From JBAZPT01 sp041645535 (GTDB lineage: Bacteria > Patescibacteriota > Minisyncoccia > Moranbacterales > UBA2206), in NCBI GenBank assembly GCA_041645535.1, contig JBAZPT010000001.1, forward strand, positions 1-64,000: 64,000 bases of DNA, given 5' to 3'. Positions 21,903 to 29,752 of the stretch are shown here, piece after piece (the first letter of the stretch is position 1; each line of letters opens with the position of its first letter). A program made the translations under genes and the position numbers. The notes under the pieces are model-generated. The model worked only from the letters and a program-made list of their open reading frames with translations, had not been told where the DNA came from and searched no databases.

Positions 21903-23105
21903 ATGAAAAAAATAATTATTATTATTTCAACTTTAGCTTTTGCTATTCTGGGATTGTTTCTAATATTTTCCAGAACTGCTGATAAAAATGAAATAAGAAA
22001 AGATAACACAATAGACATAAATGTGGCGGAAAGAAATCAAACTGCTTCCACATCCGTTTCTATTCCGGAAAAAATTATTTCCAATAAATTTGGCTGGTTG
22101 GGCGGAGGAGTAGGCGATACCGGTGAAGGCATTATTGCGCGCGGTGGCCTATGGGTGCGGCCGGGTCCGCCTGGTCCTTTTGTTTGGGATATGATGCAGA
22201 AATCAAAAGACGCTAGTTTTGATTTTTCTGTCGCCGATCAAGTGGTTAATAATTTTCAAAAAAATAATATCGGAATTTTGGCTATTATTTTTCCTTTTGC
22301 CGATTGGGACCAGAAAAATCTGGCAAATTTTGCCGATTGCGAGGTTTCTAATATCGATGAATTTTTACTCAAAAACGACAAAAAAGACCGCGGCGTGTAT
22401 TTACCATATTATCGCTGTAACCCGAGTGATTGGGTGGCTTATCAAAAATTTGTTAAAGCAATCGTTGAGCGTTATGATGGCGATGGGATGGGCGATATGC
22501 CAGGCTTAAAAATCCCGATCAAATACTGGGAAGTGCTGAATGAACCAGATTTACAGTATAAAAATAATTTACCATACGGTGAGGCTGATCGCTCAACTTT
22601 TTATAGACAGGGCCCGGCAGAATATGCTCAATTGTTAATTGAAACTTCAAAGGCCATACATTTGGCTGATCCGGAAGTAAAAGTTTTAATTGCCGCCCCG
22701 GCGGGAGCGGATGAGCGGGCGCTATCCTTTTATCAAGAAGTGTTTAAAAATGCCGATGCTCGGGATGCTTTTGACATCGGCAATATTCATTGCATTGCCA
22801 ATGATCAGAATACCTATGATTTTAATGTCGGTCCATACGAAAAAATGCTAGCCGAATCGGGCATTGCCAATAAGCCGATTTGGGTAACGGAAGCAGATGC
22901 AATGTATAGTAAAATAGGTGAAGAAAATTATCAAAGCACAAAGACAAGCGTGGCTGGTGCTATTGCCGCCGGCGCAGAGAGAATATTTTTTACTGGAGAT
23001 ATCTTCGACGATCAACGCACCGATTTATCACAAATAGGAAATGTCGGCACTTATCCAAGTGAAGAAAAATTTAGGGAGATTGTTAAATTATTTCAGCTGC
23101 CTTAA
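21903..23105 (+). CDS. Membrane-anchored glycoside hydrolase-like protein (clan A barrel)
   Basis: The 400-residue product has an N-terminal signal anchor (about 3-24), a Ser/Thr-rich linker and a TIM-barrel domain. WEVLNEPD (Glu about 214) matches the acid/base Asn-Glu of clan A glycosidases. IWVTEAD (Glu about 330) fits the nucleophile strand. These positions resemble GH39 or GH5-like families; the substrate is unknown. It would act on polysaccharide outside the cell, for example a host or biofilm glycan. It is co-transcribed with the upstream Nudix gene and ends before a strong terminator. Confidence 0.7.
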   Translation: MKKIIIIISTLAFAILGLFLIFSRTADKNEIRKDNTIDINVAERNQTASTSVSIPEKIISNKFGWLGGGVGDTGEGIIARGGLWVRPGPPGPFVWDMMQKSKDASFDFSVADQVVNNFQKNNIGILAIIFPFADWDQKNLANFADCEVSNIDEFLLKNDKKDRGVYLPYYRCNPSDWVAYQKFVKAIVERYDGDGMGDMPGLKIPIKYWEVLNEPDLQYKNNLPYGEADRSTFYRQGPAEYAQLLIETSKAIHLADPEVKVLIAAPAGADERALSFYQEVFKNADARDAFDIGNIHCIANDQNTYDFNVGPYEKMLAESGIANKPIWVTEADAMYSKIGEENYQSTKTSVAGAIAAGAERIFFTGDIFDDQRTDLSQIGNVGTYPSEEKFREIVKLFQLP

Positions 23106-23218
23106 ATCAGGAATATAAACATACTCCCTTTTCTGCATAAAAATAGTTCCAACCCCGGCACCAAAGCGAGGCGCTTGGTGCGGGGCAGGCATCCCTGACT
23201 GTGGCGTGCATATAAAAG

Positions 23219-23252
23219 AAAAGACGCCTTTAGTTGGGCGTCTTTTCTTTTT
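23219..23252 (+). terminator. Terminator after the glycosidase-like gene
   Basis: AAAAGACGCC (23219-23228) pairs with GGCGTCTTTT (23237-23246), followed by a T-rich tract. Just upstream (23154-23193) is a separate palindromic stretch, CCCCGGCACCAAAGC / GCTTGGTGCGGGG, of the dispersed-repeat type. Confidence 0.85.
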
Positions 23253-23270
23253 CTGAGAAGATATTTTTTT

Positions 23271-23510
23271 CTATCGCAGAGCGCGTACAATCGCAATCAG
23301 TACTACCGCTCCAAGCAAGGCCACCAGAAAGCTATACAAGTTGAAGCCGGTCACGCCGCCTTTGCCGAGGAAGCTCATCAGCCAGCCGCCTAACACTGCT
23401 CCTACAATACCCAGGATGATGTCTAGAATCAAGCCTTCGCTAGTTCCCATAATCGCGGAAGCAATCCAGCCTACGATTGCCCCAAAAACGATCCACAGAA
23501 GAATTCCCAT
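23271..23510 (-). CDS. GlsB/YeaQ/YmgE family small membrane protein
   Basis: A 79-residue protein with three hydrophobic helices and the family pattern GAIVGWIASAIMG ... ILGIVGAVLGGWL. The family is called transglycosylase-associated, though its function is unclear; many members are stress-induced. The start at ATG 23510 follows GGGGG-TAAAAAAAAT, where the G run is the arm of a long inverted repeat. An upstream ATG at 23540 would begin inside that repeat and is rejected. Confidence 0.85.
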   Translation of the reverse strand: MGILLWIVFGAIVGWIASAIMGTSEGLILDIILGIVGAVLGGWLMSFLGKGGVTGFNLYSFLVALLGAVVLIAIVRALR

Positions 23511-23520
23511 ATTTTTTTTA

Positions 23521-23601
23521 CCCCCACACCAATTTTTCAAAGAGTATTGTTGCTAATTTATTTATTAATTTGATAATGATTTGGCGAAATTGGTGTGGGG
23601 G
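23521..23601 (-). repeat. Long-arm inverted repeat before the GlsB gene
   Basis: CCCCCACACCAATTT (23521-23535) and AAATTGGTGTGGGGG (23587-23601) are perfect 15-bp complements around a 51-bp AT-rich loop. On the minus strand the G-rich arm ends 11 bases before the ATG and would include the ribosome-binding site. Confidence 0.85.
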
Positions 23602-23612
23602 TGAATTAATTA

Positions 23613-23981
23613 TTATTTTTCTTGGTTGTCTAACTTAGATGCGGCTTCCGGCGTGGAAACCGTTTTTCCCATCAAAAACAACTTGATGATACCGAAGGCT
23701 ACCAACCAGTACACGAGCATCGCCAAAAGCGTTGTCCACTCGAAAATACTGCCGGAAACCTTGGTCATGCGAAAGACGCTCAAGAAGGGAGCGGTAAAAA
23801 TATGAGTTGCTCCATAGATAAAACTAGTAAAACCGGCCTCCGCGTTGGCTCCCAATAATTTTAGAATGAAACGAAAAGCTAGTAATATTTCAAGAAGTCC
23901 CAGGAGATACCAAACAATTTGCGTGCCCCGATAAAGAGGCTTGGTGCTTGGAGAATTGTATGAATCCATATGATTGTGCAT
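23613..23981 (-). CDS. YggT family membrane protein
   Basis: A 122-residue protein with three hydrophobic segments. The YggT pattern RFILKLLGANAEAGFTSFIY ... FTAPFL is clear. YggT proteins are small integral membrane proteins often found beside cell-division or envelope genes; their role is not settled. Both termini are polar. The gene is separated from the GlsB gene by the inverted repeat, and the two may be co-transcribed on the minus strand. Confidence 0.8.
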   Translation of the reverse strand: MHNHMDSYNSPSTKPLYRGTQIVWYLLGLLEILLAFRFILKLLGANAEAGFTSFIYGATHIFTAPFLSVFRMTKVSGSIFEWTTLLAMLVYWLVAFGIIKLFLMGKTVSTPEAASKLDNQEK

Positions 23982-24048
23982 TAGAATTATTAATTAAGAG
24001 AAGGAGTCTTTCTAGGACATTTCTAATTTTTAAAAATAAATTTAAATG

Positions 24049-24210
24049 TCAGATTTTTTTAATTATTGTTTTTTTGGGCAAATATTTAGTCAAAGCCCTC
24101 TCTACTAGAGCAGTCAAACTGATTTCCTCAACGATTGCCTGCATTTTGGCTTGTTTCAAAAGATCTGGGTTAATAAAGAGAGTTACTCGTTGTTTTTTGT
24201 TGATTTTCAT
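24049..24210 (-). CDS. 53-residue ribbon-helix-helix-like regulator
   Basis: The minus strand from ATG 24210 encodes MKINKKQRVTLFINPDLLKQ, then a helix AKMQAIVEEISLTALVERAL, and a Lys-rich tail. A short strand VTLFI followed by two helices is the ribbon-helix-helix arrangement of small repressors and antitoxins. Upstream lies TTGTAGTAATACAA (24239-24252) with a nearby TACAA half-site, a plausible operator for autoregulation. No toxin gene adjoins it, so a simple repressor is more likely than an antitoxin. Confidence 0.65.
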   Translation of the reverse strand: MKINKKQRVTLFINPDLLKQAKMQAIVEEISLTALVERALTKYLPKKTIIKKI

Positions 24211-24367
24211 AATTCATGTTATACAATTAGTTGCGGTTATTGTAGTAATACAACCACAATGCATTTATATTTCATCGGAAATGTCAAGCAGCCCGAATGG
24301 GCTATTTCCCTGGATTTTGTATCCGTGCTATAGTTTAAAAAAGAAAAGGAGGGTATCATTCCAACAA

Positions 24368-25594
24368 ATGAAAAAACCCGGGAAAAAAAGAGAGCAGGAA
24401 TTACTCGAGAAAACAGCCAGGATTTATCAATCCATCACCCGTGATTCAATGGACGGTTTTTTGGCGATCGATATGCGGGGCCGGTTTTTGGATGTGAACG
24501 ATGCTTATTGCCATTTAGTAGGCTATAGCCGAAGCGAACTTTTAAAAATGAACATATCCGATGTTAAGGCCGGGAAAAAACCGAAGGAGGGCATCGCAAA
24601 AAATATCCGAAGAATAAAGAAGGAGGGCGAAAGCCGGTTTTTAACCCAACACCGGAAAAAGGACGGAAAGATTATTGATATTGAAGCCAGCGCCAATCAT
24701 GCCAATTACGCCAACTATTCAGGCGGATTGATATTTGTTTTTCTTCGCGATATCAGCAAACGTAAGAAAAAAGAGGATAAACTGGCCAAAAAACACGCTA
24801 AATCAAAAAAGATGATGGAAGGGCAGCTGGCCGATGCATACAAACATTCCAAAGATCAGGCCAAATCAAAGAAGATGATAGAAGGAATACTGGCTGACGA
24901 ATACAATCATTCAGAAGAACAGGCCAAATCAAAGAAGGCGATAGAGGGACAACTGACTGATTCATATAAGCATTCCAAAGATCAGGCCAAATCAAAGAAG
25001 ATGATAGAAGGAAGACTGGCTGACGAATACAATCATTCAGAAGAACAGGCTAAATCAAAAAATAAAATAGAAGGACAACTGGCCGATGCATACAAACATT
25101 TAGGAACAATCAACAGAAAAATTTCCCTCCTTCTGGAACTGGAATATTTTCCGAGATCAAAGAAATACAAACAAAAAATCATAGACCATGTTTTGAATTT
25201 AGCGATGAACATTTCCAATGCTCAAACGGGCTACCTCTATGGCTCGCAAGGAAGAGGCAGATTTGATTTATTATCCTGCAAAGGATGCGAAGAAGAACAG
25301 AAAGAAAAAATCAAAGTTATTACATCCCGCAAAGTCGAGCTTCTGAAGCACTTACTCAAAGAAAAAAATCTCATTAGCGGAAATATAAGGCAACACAGAA
25401 TGGAGCTCCTGGCGCTGAATGACAAGCTGGAATATTTCGTTACCCTGCCTCTCTCGAAAGGAACAGCTTTGCGAGGTTTTATTTTCCTTGGTTTTGACAA
25501 GAAAAAAAGCGTGGACACGCAGGATTTGGAATTTCTGGATGTATTCGCGATACACGCTTCAAACGCCTTAACTAAGTCTGGTGTTTTGAGATAA
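24368..25594 (+). CDS. PAS - coiled-coil - GAF-like signalling protein
   Basis: A 408-residue soluble protein. A PAS domain spans about 15-130 (YQSITRDSMDGFLAIDMRG, DVNDAYCHLVGYSRSELL, FLRDISKRK). Residues about 144-248 are five tandem 21-residue repeats (AKSKKMIEGQLADAYKHSK type), three heptads each, making a continuous coiled coil. The C-terminal 150 residues look like a GAF domain. There is no histidine kinase, GGDEF or other output domain, so it probably signals through a partner. GGAGG lies 15 bases before this ATG, which is too far to be ideal. Longer upstream starts enter non-homologous sequence and are rejected. Confidence 0.75.
   Translation: MKKPGKKREQELLEKTARIYQSITRDSMDGFLAIDMRGRFLDVNDAYCHLVGYSRSELLKMNISDVKAGKKPKEGIAKNIRRIKKEGESRFLTQHRKKDGKIIDIEASANHANYANYSGGLIFVFLRDISKRKKKEDKLAKKHAKSKKMMEGQLADAYKHSKDQAKSKKMIEGILADEYNHSEEQAKSKKAIEGQLTDSYKHSKDQAKSKKMIEGRLADEYNHSEEQAKSKNKIEGQLADAYKHLGTINRKISLLLELEYFPRSKKYKQKIIDHVLNLAMNISNAQTGYLYGSQGRGRFDLLSCKGCEEEQKEKIKVITSRKVELLKHLLKEKNLISGNIRQHRMELLALNDKLEYFVTLPLSKGTALRGFIFLGFDKKKSVDTQDLEFLDVFAIHASNALTKSGVLR
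24797..25111 (+). repeat. 63-bp tandem repeat, five units, inside the PAS-GAF gene
   Basis: Five in-frame 63-bp units encode AKSKK-x-x-EG-x-L-x-D-x-Y-x-HS blocks. Units alternate between two subtypes (DAYKHSKDQ and DEYNHSEEQ), suggesting duplication of a two-unit block. Confidence 0.9.
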
Positions 25595-25661
25595 GCCACA
25601 AATAGGTGTTATTCCGTGTATATCTAAGAAACCATTCCTTTCTCTAATTCTGACTGAGATT

Positions 25662-25700
25662 CGGCCAATTTCAAAAACCTCCCGCTTTTTAAAACGCTTA
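25662..25700. repeat. Direct repeat left of the MFS gene
   Basis: GCCAATTTCAAAAACCTC and the following CTTTTTAAAA-CGCTTA recur at 26896-26933, flanking the transporter gene. Confidence 0.75.
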
Positions 25701-25773
25701 GATATTCCGTTTTTTCTAAGTATTTGCAATTCCAAAATTCTGCCGAGCAGAATTTTTGTGTTATGATGTTGTT

Positions 25774-26925
25774 ATGACTGACCTCACAAAGGTAAAAATG
25801 GCAAGAATACTATTCTCCGCGCGTTTTTGGGTTGCCACAATGGTTTTATATTTGACCAGCCGGGATATTTCTACCGCCCATGTTTTTCAGCTCATAGGTT
25901 TTTATTACGCGATGAGTGTGCTGCTGGAATATCCGACGGGCGTCATTGGCGATTATTACTCGCACAGAATATCCGTGTTTTGGGGATATATTATTTTGGC
26001 GGCGTCGTATGTATTACTCTCATTTTCGGGCGGCATCTCCTTTTATGGGCTTACTTTATCTTTACTAGCTCTGGGTGGAGCGCTTGTATCAGGAAGCGAC
26101 AATGCGCTTTTGCATGCGGTATCCGGTGATTTTCAGAAAGATTATGCGCAAGTTAAGGTTTATGGGATAGTTGTGACATTTGCGGCTGTGTCAATTGGAG
26201 GTTTTGTCTCCGTGGTTGATTTAAAAATTCCGCTATATCTTACAGCTATTTTTTTAATTCTCGCGTCCCTTACAGTTATCACAACTAAAATAAGAGTGCG
26301 AGGAAAAACAGAAGGCAATAATTTAATTGGCGTGGGCATAGAAGGATTGAAATATTTAATAACCAACAAACAGCTTTTGAATATAATAATAGTTTCTGCA
26401 TTAATAGGCGCTTTCTTTTTTAGTTTCAAATGGCTATATAATCCATTATTTTTAACATTGGGGCTTCCTGTTGCTTCCTGGGGTGTGCTGGCAGGTGTGG
26501 CCACATTGTTGATAGCTGTCGGTGTAAAATTTTATGAAAGGTTTTCAAAATTAAATATCGTTATTATGGCATTTACTTTGATGGTCTTTATTGTGGCCAT
26601 TGGAGTTACGGGCATGCCCCTTATTGCTCTCGCCGGTATGTTTGCGAGCCATCTGATGCGCGGGTATTTTGAAACAAAGCTTATAGTTGATATGAATGCC
26701 GTGATTACAAAGTCGGTGCGTTCCAGCGTTCTTTCTCTGAATAGCTTGCTTATTCGTGTCGGAGCGATGGCTTTTATGTTTGTTGGCGGAGTAGTGCTGG
26801 ATAAATTTTCGATGATGATTTTAATGATTACTTCGGTGGTAATTTTTCTTGTGATCGGAACATATCCGTTAATCAGGATAATGAAGTTGGAATTTCGCCA
26901 ATTTCAAAAACCTCTGGCTTTTTAA
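25774..26925 (+). CDS. MFS transporter
   Basis: The 383-residue product has about ten to twelve hydrophobic helices in two halves. The first loop carries EYPTGVIGDYYSHR, an MFS motif A-like G-x-x-x-D-x-x-x-x-R pattern between helices 2 and 3. Substrate unknown; many such proteins export drugs or small metabolites. TATGAT (25762-25767) lies six bases before the ATG, indicating a leaderless mRNA; the TTG 18 bp upstream falls on the promoter and is rejected. The last codons lie inside a direct repeat shared with the upstream flank. Confidence 0.85.
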   Translation: MTDLTKVKMARILFSARFWVATMVLYLTSRDISTAHVFQLIGFYYAMSVLLEYPTGVIGDYYSHRISVFWGYIILAASYVLLSFSGGISFYGLTLSLLALGGALVSGSDNALLHAVSGDFQKDYAQVKVYGIVVTFAAVSIGGFVSVVDLKIPLYLTAIFLILASLTVITTKIRVRGKTEGNNLIGVGIEGLKYLITNKQLLNIIIVSALIGAFFFSFKWLYNPLFLTLGLPVASWGVLAGVATLLIAVGVKFYERFSKLNIVIMAFTLMVFIVAIGVTGMPLIALAGMFASHLMRGYFETKLIVDMNAVITKSVRSSVLSLNSLLIRVGAMAFMFVGGVVLDKFSMMILMITSVVIFLVIGTYPLIRIMKLEFRQFQKPLAF

Positions 26926-26933
26926 ACCGCTTA
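26896..26933. repeat. Direct repeat overlapping the end of the MFS gene
   Basis: Second copy of the 25662-25700 repeat. It encodes the last residues of the transporter (FRQFQKPLAF) and its stop codon. Confidence 0.75.
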
Positions 26934-26983
26934 AATAAGGCGTTTTTCCGGACTGTTTAGTTTTAATCATAATTTGAATAAAG

Positions 26984-27012
26984 TCGACAAGTTAGGCTTT
27001 TTTTGGTATGCT
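26984..27012 (+). promoter_or_regulatory. Promoter of the AI-2E family gene
   Basis: TCGACA (26984-26989), 17-bp spacer, TATGCT (27007-27012). The leader before the ATG is about 30 nt. Confidence 0.6.
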
Positions 27013-27047
27013 GGAAGCAATCAAATAATCATTAGTTTGTAAAATAT

Positions 27048-28106
27048 ATGCAATTCAAAAATTATAACATTTATTTTTTCTTTGCTGTTTTGATCGGCGT
27101 GACTGTTTTGGCTTACTTTATTATAAAGCCCTTTTTGGTGCCCTTTTTGATTGCCGCTATCCTGGCCCACTTATTCAGTCCGGTTTATGGTTTTTTAAAA
27201 AAACATTTTCGCAGCGCCGGCTTGAGTGCGGCAATTTCTTGTTTTCTGATTCTTCTTATAATTATCTTGCCGATTCTGGGAGTCATTTCCCTGGTAGTCA
27301 ATGAAATTCAGGGAATTGTGAATAATTTTTCCCAAAATCCCGAAGCGGCCAAAAAGATAATCGGCAGTTTGGCAGAAAGCCTTTCGGCGTTGCCTTTTTT
27401 CAACTCTGTTGAGCCGGATAAAATAACCAGCCAGGAAACAATCATTTCCGCAATAAAGGGATTTTCGCAAAATGCTCTCGTGATTTTGCAGGGAACATAT
27501 AAGGGAGTCGTGCATTTTATTTTTGTCACCTTTATTATGTTTTTTTCCCTTTTTTATCTTTTTATCGATGGCGGAAAATTGGTAAAGAAAATCATGCAGC
27601 TTAGCCCGCTACAGGACAAATATGAAAGCATTTTAATAGAAAAATTCAATTCAATTACGCGCGCGACAATAAAAGGCACGACTCTTATCGCGATCGTGCA
27701 AGGATTTCTGGGAGCAGTTCTTTTTACAGTGACCGGGGTGGCCTCGCCGGTTTTATTTGGAATTTTAATGACTATATCTTCAGTTATTCCTTCAGTGGGA
27801 TCAGGGCTTATCTGGTTGCCAGTGGGATTAATAATGATGCTTTTAGGCCATACAATAGAGGGCGTGGTAATAATATTGATTGGCGCCTTAGTTATCAGCA
27901 CAATCGACAATATTTTACGCCCAAAACTTGTTGGAAGAGACACGCAGATGCATCCATTGCTGATCCTGTTTTCAACTTTGGGAGGCATCGCGCTTTTTGG
28001 CATCTCGGGTTTTATAGTCGGTCCGATAATGATTTCGCTTTTTGTAGCGCTGTGGGATATTTATGCTTTGGAATTTAAAATCCAACTTGAAGAATATAAC
28101 AAGTAG
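27048..28106 (+). CDS. AI-2E family transporter (PerM/TqsA-like permease)
   Basis: A 352-residue membrane protein with the family layout: two N-terminal helices (about 8-45), one at 60-85, a soluble domain (about 85-150), then further helices with ISSVIPSVGSGLIWLPVG and the C-terminal signature PLLILFSTLGGIALFGISGFIVGPI. Members export diverse substrates, including autoinducer-2 or ions; the substrate here is unknown. It is convergent with ispG, the stops being only 2 bp apart. Confidence 0.88.
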   Translation: MQFKNYNIYFFFAVLIGVTVLAYFIIKPFLVPFLIAAILAHLFSPVYGFLKKHFRSAGLSAAISCFLILLIIILPILGVISLVVNEIQGIVNNFSQNPEAAKKIIGSLAESLSALPFFNSVEPDKITSQETIISAIKGFSQNALVILQGTYKGVVHFIFVTFIMFFSLFYLFIDGGKLVKKIMQLSPLQDKYESILIEKFNSITRATIKGTTLIAIVQGFLGAVLFTVTGVASPVLFGILMTISSVIPSVGSGLIWLPVGLIMMLLGHTIEGVVIILIGALVISTIDNILRPKLVGRDTQMHPLLILFSTLGGIALFGISGFIVGPIMISLFVALWDIYALEFKIQLEEYNK

Positions 28107-28108
28107 TT

Positions 28109-29164
28109 TTATTTATCCAGCTTTTTAATTTCTTTCATCAATTCAGATAGAATTTTTTCTTCCGGCACGGTTTTTATGACCTTGCCTTTGACGAAAATAG
28201 CGCCGCATTTTTTGCCGCCGGCAATGCCAATGTCGGCTTCGCGTGCTTCGCCGGGACCATTGACGACACAGCCCATCACGGCGACCCTGATAGGTTTTTT
28301 AATTTTAGAAAGCGCTTTTTCGACTTTTTTCGCCAGACTTATCAGATCAATTTCCGTGCGTCCGCAAGTCGGGCAGGAAATCATTTCTGGTCCGCGGACG
28401 CGCAGTTCCAGAGACTTAAGAATAGCCCAGCAGGTTTTTATTTCTTCAATTGGGGGAGCGGTAAGAGAAACCCGAATGGTCGCGCCGATTCCTTCATTCA
28501 ACAATATTCCTATTCCGATAGCGTTTTTAATTGATCCCATAAAAGCCGTGCCGGCTTCGGTTACGCCCAGGTGCAGCGGATAGGGAACCTTTTTAGCCAG
28601 CAATTTATAACCCTCAATCATGCGCGGCACATCGCTGAATTTTATGGAGATGACAATATTCCTAAAATTTAATTTTTCCAAAATACGCGTATGGCGCAGA
28701 GCCGATTCGACGGCGGCGCGCGGGGTGGCGCCATATTTTTCCTGTAAATCTTTTTCCAATGATCCCATATTCACGCCGATGCGGATAGGAATCTTTTTCT
28801 TTTGGCAGGCCTCCACTACCATTTTGATTTTTTCCGGCGAGCCGATGTTGCCCGGATTGATCCGGACTTTATCGATGCCTTGCCGGATAACTTCCAAAGC
28901 TAATTTGTAATCAAAATGAATGTCGGCGACGAGCGGAATATGAATTTGTTTTTTTATTTTTCCGATGGCCTTGGCCGCAACCATATCCGGCACGGCCACG
29001 CGGATGATTTCACAGCCTTCTTTTTCCAAGGCCAGAATTTGTTTCACGGTCGCGCGGACATCGCGCATATCGGTGTCGCACATTGATTGAATGCGCACGG
29101 GATTATTCCCGCCCAGCTTCAAGTTTCCAACCCGGACGACTTTTGAAAGATATTTTTTTGGCAT
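28109..29164 (-). CDS. ispG: 4-hydroxy-3-methylbut-2-en-1-yl diphosphate synthase (flavodoxin-type)
   Basis: A 351-residue IspG/GcpE. It converts methylerythritol cyclodiphosphate to HMBPP in the MEP isoprenoid pathway using a 4Fe-4S cluster. The N-terminal barrel (GGNNPVRIQSMCDTD, VADIHFDYKLALE, KVRINPGNIG) and the C-terminal cluster region (ISCPTCGRTEIDL, AVMGCVVNGPGEAREADIGIAGG) are complete, with the three conserved Cys. No other MEP gene is in the window. Many members of this radiation lack the pathway, so its presence is informative about lineage metabolism. Confidence 0.95.
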   Translation of the reverse strand: MPKKYLSKVVRVGNLKLGGNNPVRIQSMCDTDMRDVRATVKQILALEKEGCEIIRVAVPDMVAAKAIGKIKKQIHIPLVADIHFDYKLALEVIRQGIDKVRINPGNIGSPEKIKMVVEACQKKKIPIRIGVNMGSLEKDLQEKYGATPRAAVESALRHTRILEKLNFRNIVISIKFSDVPRMIEGYKLLAKKVPYPLHLGVTEAGTAFMGSIKNAIGIGILLNEGIGATIRVSLTAPPIEEIKTCWAILKSLELRVRGPEMISCPTCGRTEIDLISLAKKVEKALSKIKKPIRVAVMGCVVNGPGEAREADIGIAGGKKCGAIFVKGKVIKTVPEEKILSELMKEIKKLDK

Positions 29165-29220
29165 AGTGGGTTTCTAAAAATACTTAAAATACCCTAAAAG
29201 TATAATGGAAAAAGGGCAAT

Positions 29221-29249
29221 TTGACAAAAAACAAATTTTCACATATAAT
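29221..29249 (+). promoter_or_regulatory. Promoter of khpA
   Basis: TTGACA (29221-29226), 17-bp spacer, TATAAT (29244-29249): consensus in both boxes. It gives a leader of about 100 nt that contains no gene I recognise. Confidence 0.9.
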
Positions 29250-29358
29250 ACTTCCAGAAAGCAAATTACGGAGGCCAACCAAACAGGTGAGGCAAAGGAT
29301 GCCAGGTCGAACTTCCATTATCCGCCAGCTTTCAATAATAAATCAAAGAATTACCAAT

Positions 29359-29670
29359 ATGGCAGATCAAGACAGAGACTTTGTTGAGTATGTTGTCAAA
29401 CAAATAGTCAACAATCCGGACGCTGTTAAGGTTGACAGAAAAATCGACGAAATGGGCGTTCTTATTTCTTTGGATGTAGCTCCGGAGGATATGGGAATGG
29501 TTATCGGTCGAGAAGGCGCAACCGCCAAAGCGCTTCGAACACTCCTTAGAGTTATCGGAGCCAAAAACAATGCCCGCGTGAATCTCAAAATCAACGAACC
29601 GGAAGGTTCTGACAGAAAGCCACGCGAACAGAGAAGCATTGACGAAGTTGTTGGAGGCATTGAAGTTTAA
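29359..29670 (+). CDS. khpA: KH-domain RNA-binding protein, KhpA-like
   Basis: A 103-residue protein starting MADQDRDFVEYVV. The single KH domain includes the loop GMVIGREGATAKALRTLL (GxxG type), then a polar tail. KhpA pairs with KhpB as an RNA chaperone that influences cell division in Firmicutes. It lies upstream of trmD, matching the common rpsP-khpA-rimM-trmD order, here without rpsP and rimM. The frame extends upstream to 29221 without homology, and that region holds the promoter, so the 29359 start is chosen. Confidence 0.9.
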   Translation: MADQDRDFVEYVVKQIVNNPDAVKVDRKIDEMGVLISLDVAPEDMGMVIGREGATAKALRTLLRVIGAKNNARVNLKINEPEGSDRKPREQRSIDEVVGGIEV

Positions 29671-29696
29671 GTTGAAAATAAGCACTTTGTTTATAC

Positions 29697-29722
29697 AAAA
29701 AGGCCGCAAAACGGCTTTTTTG
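29697..29722 (+). terminator. Terminator after khpA
   Basis: GCCG (29703-29706) and CGGC (29712-29715), extended by A-run/T-run pairing, followed by T6. Confidence 0.75.
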
Positions 29723-29752
29723 TTTTGATAAAATGTGGTAGGATGGATTTAT

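Noticed and set aside
24211..24367. Upstream start for the PAS-GAF gene (frame open from 23948)
   Set aside because: The extra 140 residues have no homology pattern and overlap the RHH-like gene on the other strand.
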